From Myxococcales bacterium (GTDB lineage: Bacteria; Myxococcota_A; Polyangia; Palsa-1104), in NCBI GenBank assembly GCA_003170275.1, contig PNAM01000103.1, positions 1-64,000 on the forward strand: a stretch of DNA of 64,000 nt, in the 5' to 3' direction. The notes below the pieces were generated by a model that was not told the DNA's origin, searched no databases, and saw nothing but the letters and a program-made list of their open reading frames with translations. Below, piece by piece: positions 1 through 8,529 of the stretch. The translations under genes were made by a program, and so were the position numbers. Numbering within the stretch: position 1 is the stretch's first letter; the number at the start of each line of letters is the position of its first letter.

Positions 1-1
1 C

Positions 2-685
2 ATCATCGGCGCGGTGATCATGTGCATCCTGATGGTGTCGGTGGTGCCCAAGGTCACCTCGATCTTCGCCGACACCGGCAAGGCGCTGCCGTGGAATACG
101 CAGCTGCTGATCACCATTTCCAGTGTGACGGGTAATTACTGGTGGCTGATGATCATCATCATCGTCGGCATCGTCATCGGCTTCCGTCGCTGGAAGGCCA
201 CGCCGGCGGGAAGGTCGCGCTACGATCGGATCGTGCTCAAGCTGTGGGTGATCGGGCCGCTGGCGCGCCAGATCGCGATCACCCGCTTCGCCAAGACGCT
301 GGCGACCATGCTCTCGTCGGGCGTCCCGTTGTTGCGCGCGCTCGACATCGTCAAGGCGATCCTCGGCAACACCGTGCTCATGCGCGTGGTCGAGGAGGCC
401 AAGGAATCGATCAAGGAGGGCGAGTCGATCGCCGCACCTCTCAAGCGCTCGGGGGAGTTCCCGCCGATCGTCACGCACATGATCGCGGTCGGCGAGCGCT
501 CCGGGCAGCTCGAGCAGATGTTGGAGAACGTGGCGCTGGCCTACGACAACGAGATCGACATGAAGATGGGGCGACTGACCACGCTGCTCGAGCCGTTGAT
601 GATCCTATTGATGGGCGGATCGGTGGCGTTCGTCGTGTTCTCGATCTTGATGCCGATCATGGAAATGAACGAGTTCGTGAGCTGA
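2..685 (+). CDS. gspF: Type II secretion inner-membrane protein GspF, C-terminal part
   Basis: This reading frame is open from the window edge, so the N-terminus lies upstream; about 227 residues are visible. It is the second half of a polytopic T2SS F protein, which forms the inner-membrane platform that couples the GspE ATPase to pseudopilus assembly. Visible are a membrane segment, a cytoplasmic helical T2SSF domain with the typical run FAKTLATMLSSGVPLLRALD, the GERSGQLEQML segment, and a C-terminal membrane helix ending in MPIMEMNEF. The gspG start follows 12 bases after the stop, and the next genes are gspH to gspN. PilC of type IV pili belongs to the same family, but the pseudopilin order downstream fixes it as GspF. 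Confidence 0.93.
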   Translation: MIGAVIMCILMVSVVPKVTSIFADTGKALPWNTQLLITISSVTGNYWWLMIIIIVGIVIGFRRWKATPAGRSRYDRIVLKLWVIGPLARQIAITRFAKTLATMLSSGVPLLRALDIVKAILGNTVLMRVVEEAKESIKEGESIAAPLKRSGEFPPIVTHMIAVGERSGQLEQMLENVALAYDNEIDMKMGRLTTLLEPLMILLMGGSVAFVVFSILMPIMEMNEFVS

Positions 686-697
686 AAGGAAAAGGAC

Positions 698-1111
698 ATG
701 AAGAGAAAGAATCGGCTTCGTAACAGAGTGGCGCGCGGCATGACGCTCGTCGAGATCATGGTCGTGGTCGCGATCATCGGCATGCTGATGGGCACGGTCG
801 GCGTGTTCGCGTTCAAGCGCTTGCAGGCGGCGCGCATCACCGACGCCAAGATCGTCATCCGCAACGTGGAGCAGGCGATGGTGCACTTCCAGACCGACAA
901 CGCGTCGGATCAGTGCCCCAAGTCGCTGACGGATCTGTTCACGCAGAAGTACCTGACCAAGGATCCGGTCGATCCGTGGGGGCAGCCGCTCTCGTTCAAG
1001 TGCCCGGGCGAGCACAACACGGACGGTGCCGATCTGGTCTCCAAGGGGCCGGACAAGCAAGAGGGCACCGCGGACGACATCAAGTCGTGGGACCTCGACG
1101 CCAAGCGATGA
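698..1111 (+). CDS. gspG: Major pseudopilin GspG
   Basis: A 137-residue major pseudopilin of the type II secretion system. The N-terminus is basic and followed by the prepilin peptidase site G-MTLVE, with Glu at +5 and a hydrophobic helix of about 20 residues. The C-terminal half has the family's calcium-site region (DPWGQPLSFKCPG, then TADDIKSWD). Two cysteines (in DQCPKS and FKCPG) could form a disulfide and are shared with the next gene. A purine-rich ribosome site (GAAAGGAAAAGGA) precedes the ATG. The stop overlaps the next start as ATGA. Assignment is secure. Confidence 0.95.
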   Translation: MKRKNRLRNRVARGMTLVEIMVVVAIIGMLMGTVGVFAFKRLQAARITDAKIVIRNVEQAMVHFQTDNASDQCPKSLTDLFTQKYLTKDPVDPWGQPLSFKCPGEHNTDGADLVSKGPDKQEGTADDIKSWDLDAKR

Positions 1112-1488
1112 ACGTGGCCGGCCGACATGGCCCGGGCATCCTCCTCGGCGTCATCGCCGGGTTGATGCTGCTGAGCGTGGCGGCCGCCGCGCGCGTCGAC
1201 TTGCGGCTGTTCGGCGGGCGGCAATCGCTGCGCGCCGCCACCCGCACGCTGCTCGGCGAGGTCGAGCGCGCGGCCGAGCACTTCGGCTCGGACAACGGTG
1301 AGTGCCCGTCCAGCCTCGAGATGCTCTACGCGCAGCACTATCTGGTCGGCGCGCCGCGCGACGCGTGGAGCCACCCGATCAAGTTCTCCTGCCCCGGCGC
1401 GCACAACGCCGACGGCGTCGACGTCAGCTCGGCAGGTCCCGACGGCTTGTTCGACACCGCCGACGACCTCACGTCGTGGGAACGGTAA
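1108..1488 (+). CDS. GspG-like protein lacking a prepilin peptidase site
   Basis: A 126-residue GspG paralogue whose ATG overlaps the gspG stop (ATGA). The C-terminal half matches GspG closely in layout: NGECPSS, then DAWSHPIKFSCPGAHN, then FDTADDLTSWER. It keeps the paired cysteines and the calcium-loop-like aspartates. The N-terminus differs: a plain hydrophobic segment (residues 10-29) follows MNVAGRHGPG, with no G-x-x-x-x-E motif. It should therefore not be cleaved and N-methylated by GspO and may stay a membrane-anchored, non-polymerising GspG-like protein. A specialised minor pseudopilin or a decaying duplicate are the alternatives. The frame is intact and fully coupled in the operon, which argues against decay. 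Confidence 0.85.
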   Translation: MNVAGRHGPGILLGVIAGLMLLSVAAAARVDLRLFGGRQSLRAATRTLLGEVERAAEHFGSDNGECPSSLEMLYAQHYLVGAPRDAWSHPIKFSCPGAHNADGVDVSSAGPDGLFDTADDLTSWER

Positions 1489-1490
1489 AC

Positions 1491-2186
1491 GTGCGCCGCC
1501 GCGCAGTTGGATTCGCGCTCATCGAGATCATGGTGGTCATCACCATCGTGGGCTTGATGATGGGCGGCGCGGTGTACGGCTTTCGCGCGCTGGCGCGCAC
1601 CGATCTGCGCTCGTCGGCGTCCAAGCTGGCGGGCGGGATCCGCTACTGCTTCGATCGATCGATCACCACCGGATCGTACTACCGGCTGGTGCTCGATCTC
1701 GACGGCAACAAGTACTGGGCCGAGCGGTCCGACGAGCGCATGTTCCTCGCCCGCGACAAAGAGGACGCGCCCGGCAAGGGCAAGGCGTTCGATCTGGAAG
1801 CGCTCGAGCGCAAGCGCGACGAGAACGACAAGAAGCAGGCCGAGCTGTTGGCCAACCGCAATCCGCTCGGCGCGTCGCTCGAGCCACCGCCCAAGCCGCG
1901 TCGCGCGCGCTTCCAGACCTTCAAGGACGCCGCGGTGTCGCAGGTGGTGCTCAAGCGCACGCGGCTGTTCGACGTGTACACGCCGCGGCAGCGCGAGCCG
2001 TACACCTCGGGTCGCGCGTATCTCTATTTTTTCCCCGACGGGCACACCGAGCGCGCGGTGGTGCGCTTGCAGGACGGCGACTCCTGGTACTCGCTGATCG
2101 TCTATCCGCTCACCGGCCGCGTCGAGGTGCGGACCGGCAAGTACGAGATCCCGCGCGACTTCGACGACAAGACCGAGGTCAAATGA
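1491..2186 (+). CDS. gspH: Minor pseudopilin GspH
   Basis: A 231-residue GspH-type minor pseudopilin. The GTG at 1491, two bases after the preceding stop, is chosen because it puts the prepilin site (VG-FALIEIMVV, Glu at +5) about eight residues from the N-terminus. The first part after the helix is typical of GspH (SSASKLAGGIRYCFDRSI, then YYRLVLDLDGNKYW). A charged insertion at about residues 85-125, rich in Lys, Glu and Asp, makes it longer than most family members. The end overlaps gspI as ATGA. Placement between gspG and gspI supports the call. Confidence 0.9.
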   Translation: MRRRAVGFALIEIMVVITIVGLMMGGAVYGFRALARTDLRSSASKLAGGIRYCFDRSITTGSYYRLVLDLDGNKYWAERSDERMFLARDKEDAPGKGKAFDLEALERKRDENDKKQAELLANRNPLGASLEPPPKPRRARFQTFKDAAVSQVVLKRTRLFDVYTPRQREPYTSGRAYLYFFPDGHTERAVVRLQDGDSWYSLIVYPLTGRVEVRTGKYEIPRDFDDKTEVK

Positions 2187-2887
2187 AGACCCGCGGGTTC
2201 ACGCTGCTCGAGATGATGATCGCGATGGCGATCTTGTCGGGCTCGCTCACCTGGCTGGTGGTCGGCATGTCGCGCAACATCAAGGCGGAGAACCACGCCA
2301 AGCTGATGACCACCGCTACCTTCCTGGCGCGCGGCAAGATGAGCACGTTCGAGGATGATCTGTACGAGAAGGGCTTCGGCGAGTTCGACAAGGAAGTGAC
2401 CGGCACCTTCGAGGACAAGGGCTTTCAGCGCTTCGGCTGGCGCATCGTCGTCGACAAGGTCGAGCTGCCCAACTCGGACGCGATGCAGACCGCGCTCACC
2501 AAGGGGCGCGAGGCGCAGCAGGCGCTGCAAGGCGGCGCCGATCCCAATTCTCCGGCGGCGGCGAACGCGCCGAGCGGAAGCAGCGGCGGCAACCCGCTGT
2601 CCGCGTCGGCGAGCGCGCTCGGCTCGCAGTTCGGCATCATCAAGGACGTGCTCGAGCAGGGCATCCGTCGCGTGACCGTCGCGGTCAGCTGGTACGAGGG
2701 GCGCAAGGCGAACGAGGTTTCGGTGGTGACGTTCTTCACCGATCCGCGCAAGGTGGATCAGGCGATCCAGCTGTCGATCCCCACCAACCTGCCGGGCGCC
2801 GGCGGGAGCACGGGAAGCACCGGAAGCACGGGAAGCACCGGCAGCACCGGCAGCACCGGCAGCACCGGAACGGGAACCAAGCCATGA
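2183..2887 (+). CDS. gspI: Minor pseudopilin GspI
   Basis: A 234-residue pseudopilin starting at the ATG that overlaps the gspH stop. The prepilin site is RG-FTLLEMMIAMAIL. GspI is the initiating minor pseudopilin that forms the tip complex with GspJ and GspK. The protein is longer than usual because of a linker rich in Gly, Ser, Ala and Asn near residues 115-150 and a C-terminal Gly-Ser-Thr tail of about 25 residues. The central region (FGWRIVVDKVEL, then GIRRVTVAVSWYEGRK) is the pseudopilin beta region. The gspJ start overlaps the stop by four bases. Confidence 0.9.
   Translation: MKTRGFTLLEMMIAMAILSGSLTWLVVGMSRNIKAENHAKLMTTATFLARGKMSTFEDDLYEKGFGEFDKEVTGTFEDKGFQRFGWRIVVDKVELPNSDAMQTALTKGREAQQALQGGADPNSPAAANAPSGSSGGNPLSASASALGSQFGIIKDVLEQGIRRVTVAVSWYEGRKANEVSVVTFFTDPRKVDQAIQLSIPTNLPGAGGSTGSTGSTGSTGSTGSTGSTGTGTKP
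2803..2873 (+). repeat. Gly-Ser-Thr coding microsatellite in gspI
   Basis: A run of near-identical 9-base units (variants of GGG/GGC-AGC-ACC/ACG) encodes the C-terminal Gly-Ser-Thr tail of GspI. It stays in frame, so length changes would only shorten or lengthen a flexible tail. It is a coding microsatellite, not a spacer array. Confidence 0.85.
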
Positions 2888-3672
2888 GGCGGCGCGGCTT
2901 CACGCTGATCGAGGTCATGGTCGCGTGCGCGATCCTGGCCATGGTCTCGACGCTGGTCTTCGGCTCGTTCAAGGAGACGTTCAAGACCAAGGCCGAGGTC
3001 GAGGCGCAGTCGGGCCGCTATCGCACGGTGCGCGTGGCGCTGGAGCGCATGTCGCGCGAGCTGTCGATGGCGTTCCTGTCGCAGAACGAGGACACCGGGC
3101 AGCAGGAGCGGCGCACGCTGTTCGTCGGCAAGCACAAGCTCGGCCTCGACGAGGTGCGCTTCTCGTACTTCGGTCACCAGCGGCTGTACCAGGACGCCAA
3201 CGAGGCCGACTCCGCGCAGGTCGCGTATTGGTCGCAGCGCAACCGCGACGACTCGCGCAAGACCGATCTGGTGCGCCGCGAGACGCGCCGGCTGGCGTAT
3301 CTGAAGATCGAAGACCAGCCCGGCGAGAGCGACGTGGTGTGCGATGACGTGGTCGGGCTCAAGCTCGAGTACTGGGACTCGCGCGACAAGCAATGGCGCG
3401 AGGAGTGGATCACCACGCAAGCCGACGGGCAGCGCGACCGCTTGCCGGCGCGCGTGAAGATCACGCTCACGGTGCACGACGAGCGCGGCAAGGAGGTGCC
3501 GTTCACCACCGAGGCGCGCATCGCCATGCAAGAGCCGCTCAACCTGCGCGCGACCGACGCGCCGGCGACCACCACCAGCACGAACGGCACGACGCCGAAG
3601 ACGACCACGCCCTCGACCACCACACCGGCCACGAGCGCGCTGCCCTCGAGCCCGTTCACACCCCCGCGATGA
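2884..3672 (+). CDS. gspJ: Minor pseudopilin GspJ
   Basis: A 262-residue GspJ. The prepilin site RG-FTLIEVMVACAIL begins at residue 5. The sequence then follows the family: a helix rich in charged residues with LERMSRELSMAFLS, a beta region (LDEVRFSYFGHQRLY), YLKIED and the VVGLKLEYWDSRDKQW segment found in most GspJ proteins. The last 40 residues are a Thr/Pro-rich tail (TTTSTNGTTPKTTTP). The ATG overlaps the gspI stop and its own stop overlaps gspK. GspJ joins GspI and GspK at the pseudopilus tip. Confidence 0.92.
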   Translation: MRRRGFTLIEVMVACAILAMVSTLVFGSFKETFKTKAEVEAQSGRYRTVRVALERMSRELSMAFLSQNEDTGQQERRTLFVGKHKLGLDEVRFSYFGHQRLYQDANEADSAQVAYWSQRNRDDSRKTDLVRRETRRLAYLKIEDQPGESDVVCDDVVGLKLEYWDSRDKQWREEWITTQADGQRDRLPARVKITLTVHDERGKEVPFTTEARIAMQEPLNLRATDAPATTTSTNGTTPKTTTPSTTTPATSALPSSPFTPPR

Positions 3673-4994
3673 GACGCCTGCTCGCACGCCTGCGCCGTCC
3701 AGTCGCCCACCGCCGGGAGGCGGGGATCGCGCTGATCCTGGTGACGGTCACCCTTGCGGTGCTCGGCGCGGTGATCGGCGACTTCTCGTACAACGCGCGC
3801 GTCGATCTCGAGGCTGCGGCCAACGGGCGCGATCAGCTGCGCGCCGAATACCTGGCGCGCTCGGGCATCCAGCTCGCGCGCCTCTTGATCAAGGTGCAGC
3901 AGTCGGTGCTCGACAAGAACCGCCAGTTCATCGGCGACATCCAGATCTCGGAGTTCGCGCCGTACCTGGTCAAGGCGTTCGGCGGCGAGGCCGACGAGCG
4001 GGCCGGGCTGGGCGCGCTGCTCGGCATCGACACGTCGAGCTTGAAGGGCCTCGGCGCGGGCAAGGGATCCACCTTCGATCTCGACATGAAGTCCGAGGAC
4101 GGCAAGCTCAACATCAACTGCGGCGGCGGGCTCAACGATCAGGCGCGGCAGAAGCAGCTCTACGCGGTGCTCTCGGCGCTGCTCTGGCCGCCGCGCTACA
4201 ACCGCATCTTCGAGAGCCTCGACGCCGACGGCCAGTACGTGACCCGCGACGACATCGCGCGCGGCGTGCTCGATTGGGCGGACATCGACGAGTCGCGGTA
4301 CGATCCGAGCGGCAACACGTCGGGGTCCGAAGACTATCGTTATGACGCGGGGCGCGATCCGTATCGCGCGCACAACAACTTCTTCGACACCATCGAAGAG
4401 CTCAACCTGGTGCGCGGCGTGGGCGACGAGTTCTGGGGGTCGTTCGGCGAGATGCTGACGGTGTACGGCGGGTGCAAGGTGAACGTGGGCGCGATCCAGC
4501 CCGAGCACTGGCCGCTGATGGCGGCGATCATGCGCGCCACCGTCAAGGACGACCACGCCCAGGATCCGGTGCTGCTCGACGACGTGCTGCTCTCGTCGCT
4601 GTCGCAGACCGTGCTCGGGCTGTCCAAGCTCACCGGCGGCTTCAAGGACACCAACGACTTCATCAAGCTGATCACCGATCCGGCCTCGGCGTTGACGGCG
4701 GCCACGTCCGGCTCGGGCTCGTCGTCGTCTTCCTCGTCGTCGTCGTCCACCTCGGGCGCGGCCGGCGCGGTCCCCGGCATTCCGCTCGATCCGGCCAAGG
4801 TCGCCAACGTGATCGTGGTCGGCCCGCGGCGCGTCTATCGCCTCGACGCCGTCGGCACGGTGCAGCGCACGCGCGAAAAGAAGATCCAGGTGCACATCCG
4901 CGCGGTCTGGGACGCGGCGCACTTCAATCAGAACTCGACCAGCGGCGACGTCAACGATCGTGTCGGCTCCTGGGTCTACTGGCGGGAGGACTAG
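3669..4994 (+). CDS. gspK: Minor pseudopilin GspK
   Basis: A 441-residue GspK, the large cap of the pseudopilus tip. The ATG at 3669 overlaps the gspJ stop. The N-terminus is basic and followed by EAG-IALILVTVTLAVLGAV; like other GspK proteins it lacks Glu at +5. The next helix (LRAEYLARSGIQLARLLIK) is the conserved GspK signature, and DWADIDE plus the segment around LNLVRGVGDEFW belong to the SAM-like domain. A poly-Ser stretch (about residues 347-360) splits the C-terminal domain. It is longer than typical GspK (about 320 residues) because of acidic and Ser-rich insertions. Confidence 0.92.
   Translation: MRRLLARLRRPVAHRREAGIALILVTVTLAVLGAVIGDFSYNARVDLEAAANGRDQLRAEYLARSGIQLARLLIKVQQSVLDKNRQFIGDIQISEFAPYLVKAFGGEADERAGLGALLGIDTSSLKGLGAGKGSTFDLDMKSEDGKLNINCGGGLNDQARQKQLYAVLSALLWPPRYNRIFESLDADGQYVTRDDIARGVLDWADIDESRYDPSGNTSGSEDYRYDAGRDPYRAHNNFFDTIEELNLVRGVGDEFWGSFGEMLTVYGGCKVNVGAIQPEHWPLMAAIMRATVKDDHAQDPVLLDDVLLSSLSQTVLGLSKLTGGFKDTNDFIKLITDPASALTAATSGSGSSSSSSSSSSTSGAAGAVPGIPLDPAKVANVIVVGPRRVYRLDAVGTVQRTREKKIQVHIRAVWDAAHFNQNSTSGDVNDRVGSWVYWRED
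4707..4752 (+). repeat. Poly-serine codon run in gspK
   Basis: A run of TCG/TCC/TCT codons encodes about 12 serines within a Gly/Ser/Thr linker of GspK. It is an in-frame simple repeat with a likely flexible product. Confidence 0.7.
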
Positions 4995-4999
4995 GGTTC

Positions 5000-6634
5000 A
5001 TGGCGCATAAAATTCTCGGGATCGATCTCGGCGCGTACTCCGTCAAGGTGGCGGAGCTCGAGGCGGGCTTCCGTCAGGCGCAGCTGATCGGCATCTACGA
5101 GCGCCGGCTGCTCGACGCCGAAGAGGGCGAGACCGAGCTGCACCGCGCCGCGCGCACGCTCCGGGCGATCATCGACGAGGAGAAGCTCGAGCCCGAGATG
5201 TGCTCCACCAGCATGGGCGGCGACGCGGTCCTGCGCCTGTTGACGCTGCCGTTCGCCGATCGCAAGAAGATCGAGCAGGTGCTCAGCTTCGAGCTCGAGT
5301 CGCAGATCCTCGGCGAGGTCGAGGGGCTGGTGATCGACTTCGTGATCTCCGCGTCGACGCCGACCGCGACCAACGTGATCACGGTCGCCTCGCCGCGCGA
5401 CGACGTCAAGATGCGCATCGATGCGCTGCAACACGTGGGCGCCGAGCCGCGCGTGATCGGCGCCGCCGCGCTCTCCTATGCGGCGTTGCGCGAGCACGCG
5501 TTCACCGCCGAGGTGACGCAGGCGCCGCAGATGTTGATCGATCTCGGGCACCGCCACACGCACGTGTGCATCGTGCAGGGCGAGACGGTGCTGTTCGCGC
5601 GCTCGATTCCGCGCGGCGGCGAGGACGTGTCGGTGGCGATCATCGACGCGTTCAAGATGACGCCGGTCGACGCCGAGAAGGCCAAGCACGAGCAGGCGTT
5701 CATCCTCGCGGCCGGCGCGGTGCCCGACTCGCCGTCGCACCGCAAGGTCGACACCACCGTGCGCGAGGGCGTGCGCGGACTGGTGCGCGAGCTGCGCCAG
5801 ACGCTGGCCGCGTATCGTGCGGGCGGCGGCGCGGCGCCGTCGGGCGTGCTGCTCACCGGCGGCGGCGCGCGCCTGCGCGGGCTGGCCGAGCACCTCGAGG
5901 TCGAGCTCGGCCTGCCGGTCGGCCGGCTCCAGCTCACGCAGAGCGACCCGTTCGTCTCGCCGACGCTGCGAATGGCCTCGGGCGACGACGCGCTGACGCT
6001 CGGCCTGCCCGCACAGGCGCTCGGCCTCGCGGTGGCGGCCGCCGCGCCGGTGCCGCAAGTGAACCTGCGCAAGGGCGAGCTCTCCTATCGCTCGGATTTT
6101 TCCTACCTGCGCGGCAAGGCCGGCTACCTGGCGGCGGCGGTGTTGGCGATCTTGATGTTCGCCGCGATCAACGCGGTCGCCGCGCTGCGCGCCTCGCGCA
6201 AGGAAGCCGAGGCGCTCGAGTTTCAGCTCAAGAAGGCCACCATCGAGCTGTTCGGCGACGCGCGGCTCGACGGCAAGGCGGTCTCCGAGGAGCTGCACGC
6301 CGGACCCAAGGGCGGCGCGCCGCCGATCCCCACCACCACCGCCTACGACGTGCTCGACGAGATCTCGCGCCACGTGCCGCCGGTCGACAAGGGCAAGCTG
6401 GACGTGCTCGAGCTCGACATCAAGCCCCACAAGACCTACCTGAAGGGCACCGCCGAGAGCTCGCAGCAGATCGACGATCTGGCCGCTTCGCTCGAGAAGA
6501 TCGACTGCTTCGAAAAGGTCGAGAAGGGCAAGATCTCCTCGGTCACGGCGCCGCCGTCCGGCGACAACGCCAAGGGCGACAAACCGGCCGAGCTCAAGCA
6601 GTTCACCCTCACCATCAACACGACGTGCCCCTAA
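5000..6634 (+). CDS. gspL: Type II secretion protein GspL (PilM-like)
   Basis: A 544-residue GspL. The ATG at 5000 gives the actin-like start HKILGIDLGAYSVKVAELE, the ASKHA phosphate-1 loop seen in PilM and GspL. The cytoplasmic actin-like domain runs to about residue 350 (LIDLGHRHTHVCIV and LLTGGGARLRGLAEHL are further signature strands). A single membrane helix lies at about 374-396, followed by a periplasmic ferredoxin-like domain. GspL links the GspE ATPase to GspM and the pseudopilus. It starts five bases after gspK and overlaps gspM as TAATG. The PilM-like cytoplasmic part is common in delta-group T2SS. Confidence 0.92.
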   Translation: MAHKILGIDLGAYSVKVAELEAGFRQAQLIGIYERRLLDAEEGETELHRAARTLRAIIDEEKLEPEMCSTSMGGDAVLRLLTLPFADRKKIEQVLSFELESQILGEVEGLVIDFVISASTPTATNVITVASPRDDVKMRIDALQHVGAEPRVIGAAALSYAALREHAFTAEVTQAPQMLIDLGHRHTHVCIVQGETVLFARSIPRGGEDVSVAIIDAFKMTPVDAEKAKHEQAFILAAGAVPDSPSHRKVDTTVREGVRGLVRELRQTLAAYRAGGGAAPSGVLLTGGGARLRGLAEHLEVELGLPVGRLQLTQSDPFVSPTLRMASGDDALTLGLPAQALGLAVAAAAPVPQVNLRKGELSYRSDFSYLRGKAGYLAAAVLAILMFAAINAVAALRASRKEAEALEFQLKKATIELFGDARLDGKAVSEELHAGPKGGAPPIPTTTAYDVLDEISRHVPPVDKGKLDVLELDIKPHKTYLKGTAESSQQIDDLAASLEKIDCFEKVEKGKISSVTAPPSGDNAKGDKPAELKQFTLTINTTCP

Positions 6635-7227
6635 TGGTCTTTCAAGGCAGAATCGACGCTCTTCGTGATCGCTTCGAGCGGCTGTCGCAGCGCGAGCGCA
6701 CCATGGTGATGGCCCTCGGCGTCAGCTTCGTGGTCATGCTGACGCTGATCGTCGGGTTCCTCATCACCGACGGGCTCTCGTCGCTCGAGGATCGCAACAA
6801 CGACATGCGCCAGGCGCTGCGCGACATCGACAGCCAGCGCGACAGCTATCTGCGCGCGCGCAACAAGCTGCGCCAGATGGAGACGCGGCTCGGCTCGACG
6901 CCGATCCAGCTCGGCGGCTATCTCGAGCAGGCGGCCAAGGAAGCGGGTGTGACCATCCCCGAGTCGAACGAGCGCGCGCCTGCGCCCGCCGGCAAGAACT
7001 ACGTGGAACGCTCGGTCGAGCTGCGCCTGCAACACGTCAAGCTCGACGAGCTCGCCACCTTCCTCAAGAAGATCGAGACCGGCCCCAACCTGGTGGTGGT
7101 GACCTCGCTCAGCGTGCGCACGCGCGACGACAAGCATCAGGATCTCGACGTGGAGATGACCGTCTCGACCTACGAGCACGCCCAGCCGAAGGACAAGCCG
7201 GGCGCGAAGAAGGGAGAGAAGTCGTGA
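6634..7227 (+). CDS. gspM: Type II secretion protein GspM
   Basis: A 197-residue bitopic protein in the GspM position. It has a short cytoplasmic N-terminus (FERLSQRERTMVMALG, the family's ER-rich pre-membrane motif), a membrane helix at about 24-45, a coiled coil at 50-85 (RNKLRQMETRL) and a periplasmic ferredoxin-like fold to about 180. The last 15 residues are Lys-rich. GspM binds and stabilises GspL. The ATG shares one base with the gspL stop, and gspN starts within its last codons. Confidence 0.88.
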   Translation: MVFQGRIDALRDRFERLSQRERTMVMALGVSFVVMLTLIVGFLITDGLSSLEDRNNDMRQALRDIDSQRDSYLRARNKLRQMETRLGSTPIQLGGYLEQAAKEAGVTIPESNERAPAPAGKNYVERSVELRLQHVKLDELATFLKKIETGPNLVVVTSLSVRTRDDKHQDLDVEMTVSTYEHAQPKDKPGAKKGEKS

Positions 7228-8528
7228 TCGCCATCCCAGTCATCCCCGCGCGCCTGCGCCGTCCGCTCATCTGGGCCGGCTACCCGGCGTTCGCGCTGGC
7301 CGTCGCGCTGGTCACGGTCTACCTGTCGATCCCGCGCGACAAGGTCAAGGATCGCCTCGAGTCCACGCTGTCGGCCGACCCGATGACCGGCGCGCCGGGC
7401 GCGATCGGCATGGACGTGACCATCGGCGACCTCGGCCTCACGCTGTTCACCGGCGCCGGCGTCAAGCTCAAGGACGTGGTGCTGCGCTCGCGGCCGATGA
7501 ACCCGACCGACAAGCCCGCGCGCTACCTCATCGACGACGCGACCATCCACGTCGGCCTGATCGGCTTGTTGTTCAACCGGCCCACCTATAGCTTCAAGGC
7601 GCATGGCTTGTCGGGCACGGTCACCGGCGAGATCTCGTTCAGCCCATCGGAGCAGCGCATCAAGATCGAGGCGAGCGGCGTGGTGATCACCGGCGTGTCC
7701 GCGATCGCCGCCAGCGTCGGGCTCCCCGTCGAAGGCACGATCTCCGGCAAGCTCGACGCGGTGGCGCCGAAGAACCTGGCCGCCAACCTCGACGGAACGC
7801 TCGAGTTGGCGATCGACGATGCGGTCGTCGGTGACGGCAAGGCCAAGCTGACCGTGCCCGGCGATCCATTTCTCGCGCAAGGGATCACCTTTCCCAAGCT
7901 GCGGCTCGGCCGGATGGCTGGGCAGATCATCATGGAGAAGGGCAGGGCGCGCATCGAGAACGTGCGCGTGCACTCGGCCGACGGCGACGCGACGCTCGAG
8001 GGCTTCGTCGATCTTCACGATCCGCTCGGCATGTCGACCATGCACGGCTATCTCAAGTTCAAGCCGGCGGACGCGCTGCTCAAGCGTGAGCCGACCGTCG
8101 AGCTCATGAACAACGCGCTCGCGCAGACCGCCAAGCGACCCGACGGCTTCATCGGCTTTCAGCTCAGCGGCCCGCTCACGTCGATCTTCTATCTGCCCAA
8201 CGCGAATCCGCCGGCGGGCGTGGTCTCGAAGAGCACGCCGCCGCCCACTGCGCCGAGCGCGCCGAGCACGCCGGTCATCCTCCCGCAGGCGCCCGGCGCG
8301 TCCCCGACCATGCACCTCCCGCCGCCACCGCCGCCGGCTCCCTCGGAGCCGGAGCCGAACGAGCCGCCACCGCCTGCGCCGGCGCCGGCGCCGAGCGCGC
8401 CTCCGCAGCCCAGCGCGTTGCCGCCGCCCCCCGTCGGTCCGCCGCCGGGCATGCGCGGCACCTTGACGCACCCCGAAGAGGTCGCCCCCCCTCCGCCCCC
8501 TCCCGAAGGCGCCCAGCCCGCCAACTAG
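7224..8528 (+). CDS. gspN: Type II secretion protein GspN
   Basis: A 434-residue protein starting with GTG that overlaps the gspM stop. A membrane helix lies at about residues 13-36. The periplasmic part is a repeated beta-rich, AsmA-like fold of the delta-group GspN family (VTIGDLGLTLFTGAGVKLKDV, RMAGQIIMEKGRARIENV, GFIGFQLSGPL). The C-terminal 100 residues are a Pro/Ala-rich tail with no visible fold. It is the last gene of the operon; the opposite-strand regulator gene ends two bases beyond it. The exact role of GspN in secretion is not settled for the family. Confidence 0.88.
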   Translation: MIAIPVIPARLRRPLIWAGYPAFALAVALVTVYLSIPRDKVKDRLESTLSADPMTGAPGAIGMDVTIGDLGLTLFTGAGVKLKDVVLRSRPMNPTDKPARYLIDDATIHVGLIGLLFNRPTYSFKAHGLSGTVTGEISFSPSEQRIKIEASGVVITGVSAIAASVGLPVEGTISGKLDAVAPKNLAANLDGTLELAIDDAVVGDGKAKLTVPGDPFLAQGITFPKLRLGRMAGQIIMEKGRARIENVRVHSADGDATLEGFVDLHDPLGMSTMHGYLKFKPADALLKREPTVELMNNALAQTAKRPDGFIGFQLSGPLTSIFYLPNANPPAGVVSKSTPPPTAPSAPSTPVILPQAPGASPTMHLPPPPPPAPSEPEPNEPPPPAPAPAPSAPPQPSALPPPPVGPPPGMRGTLTHPEEVAPPPPPPEGAQPAN

Positions 8529-8529
8529 G

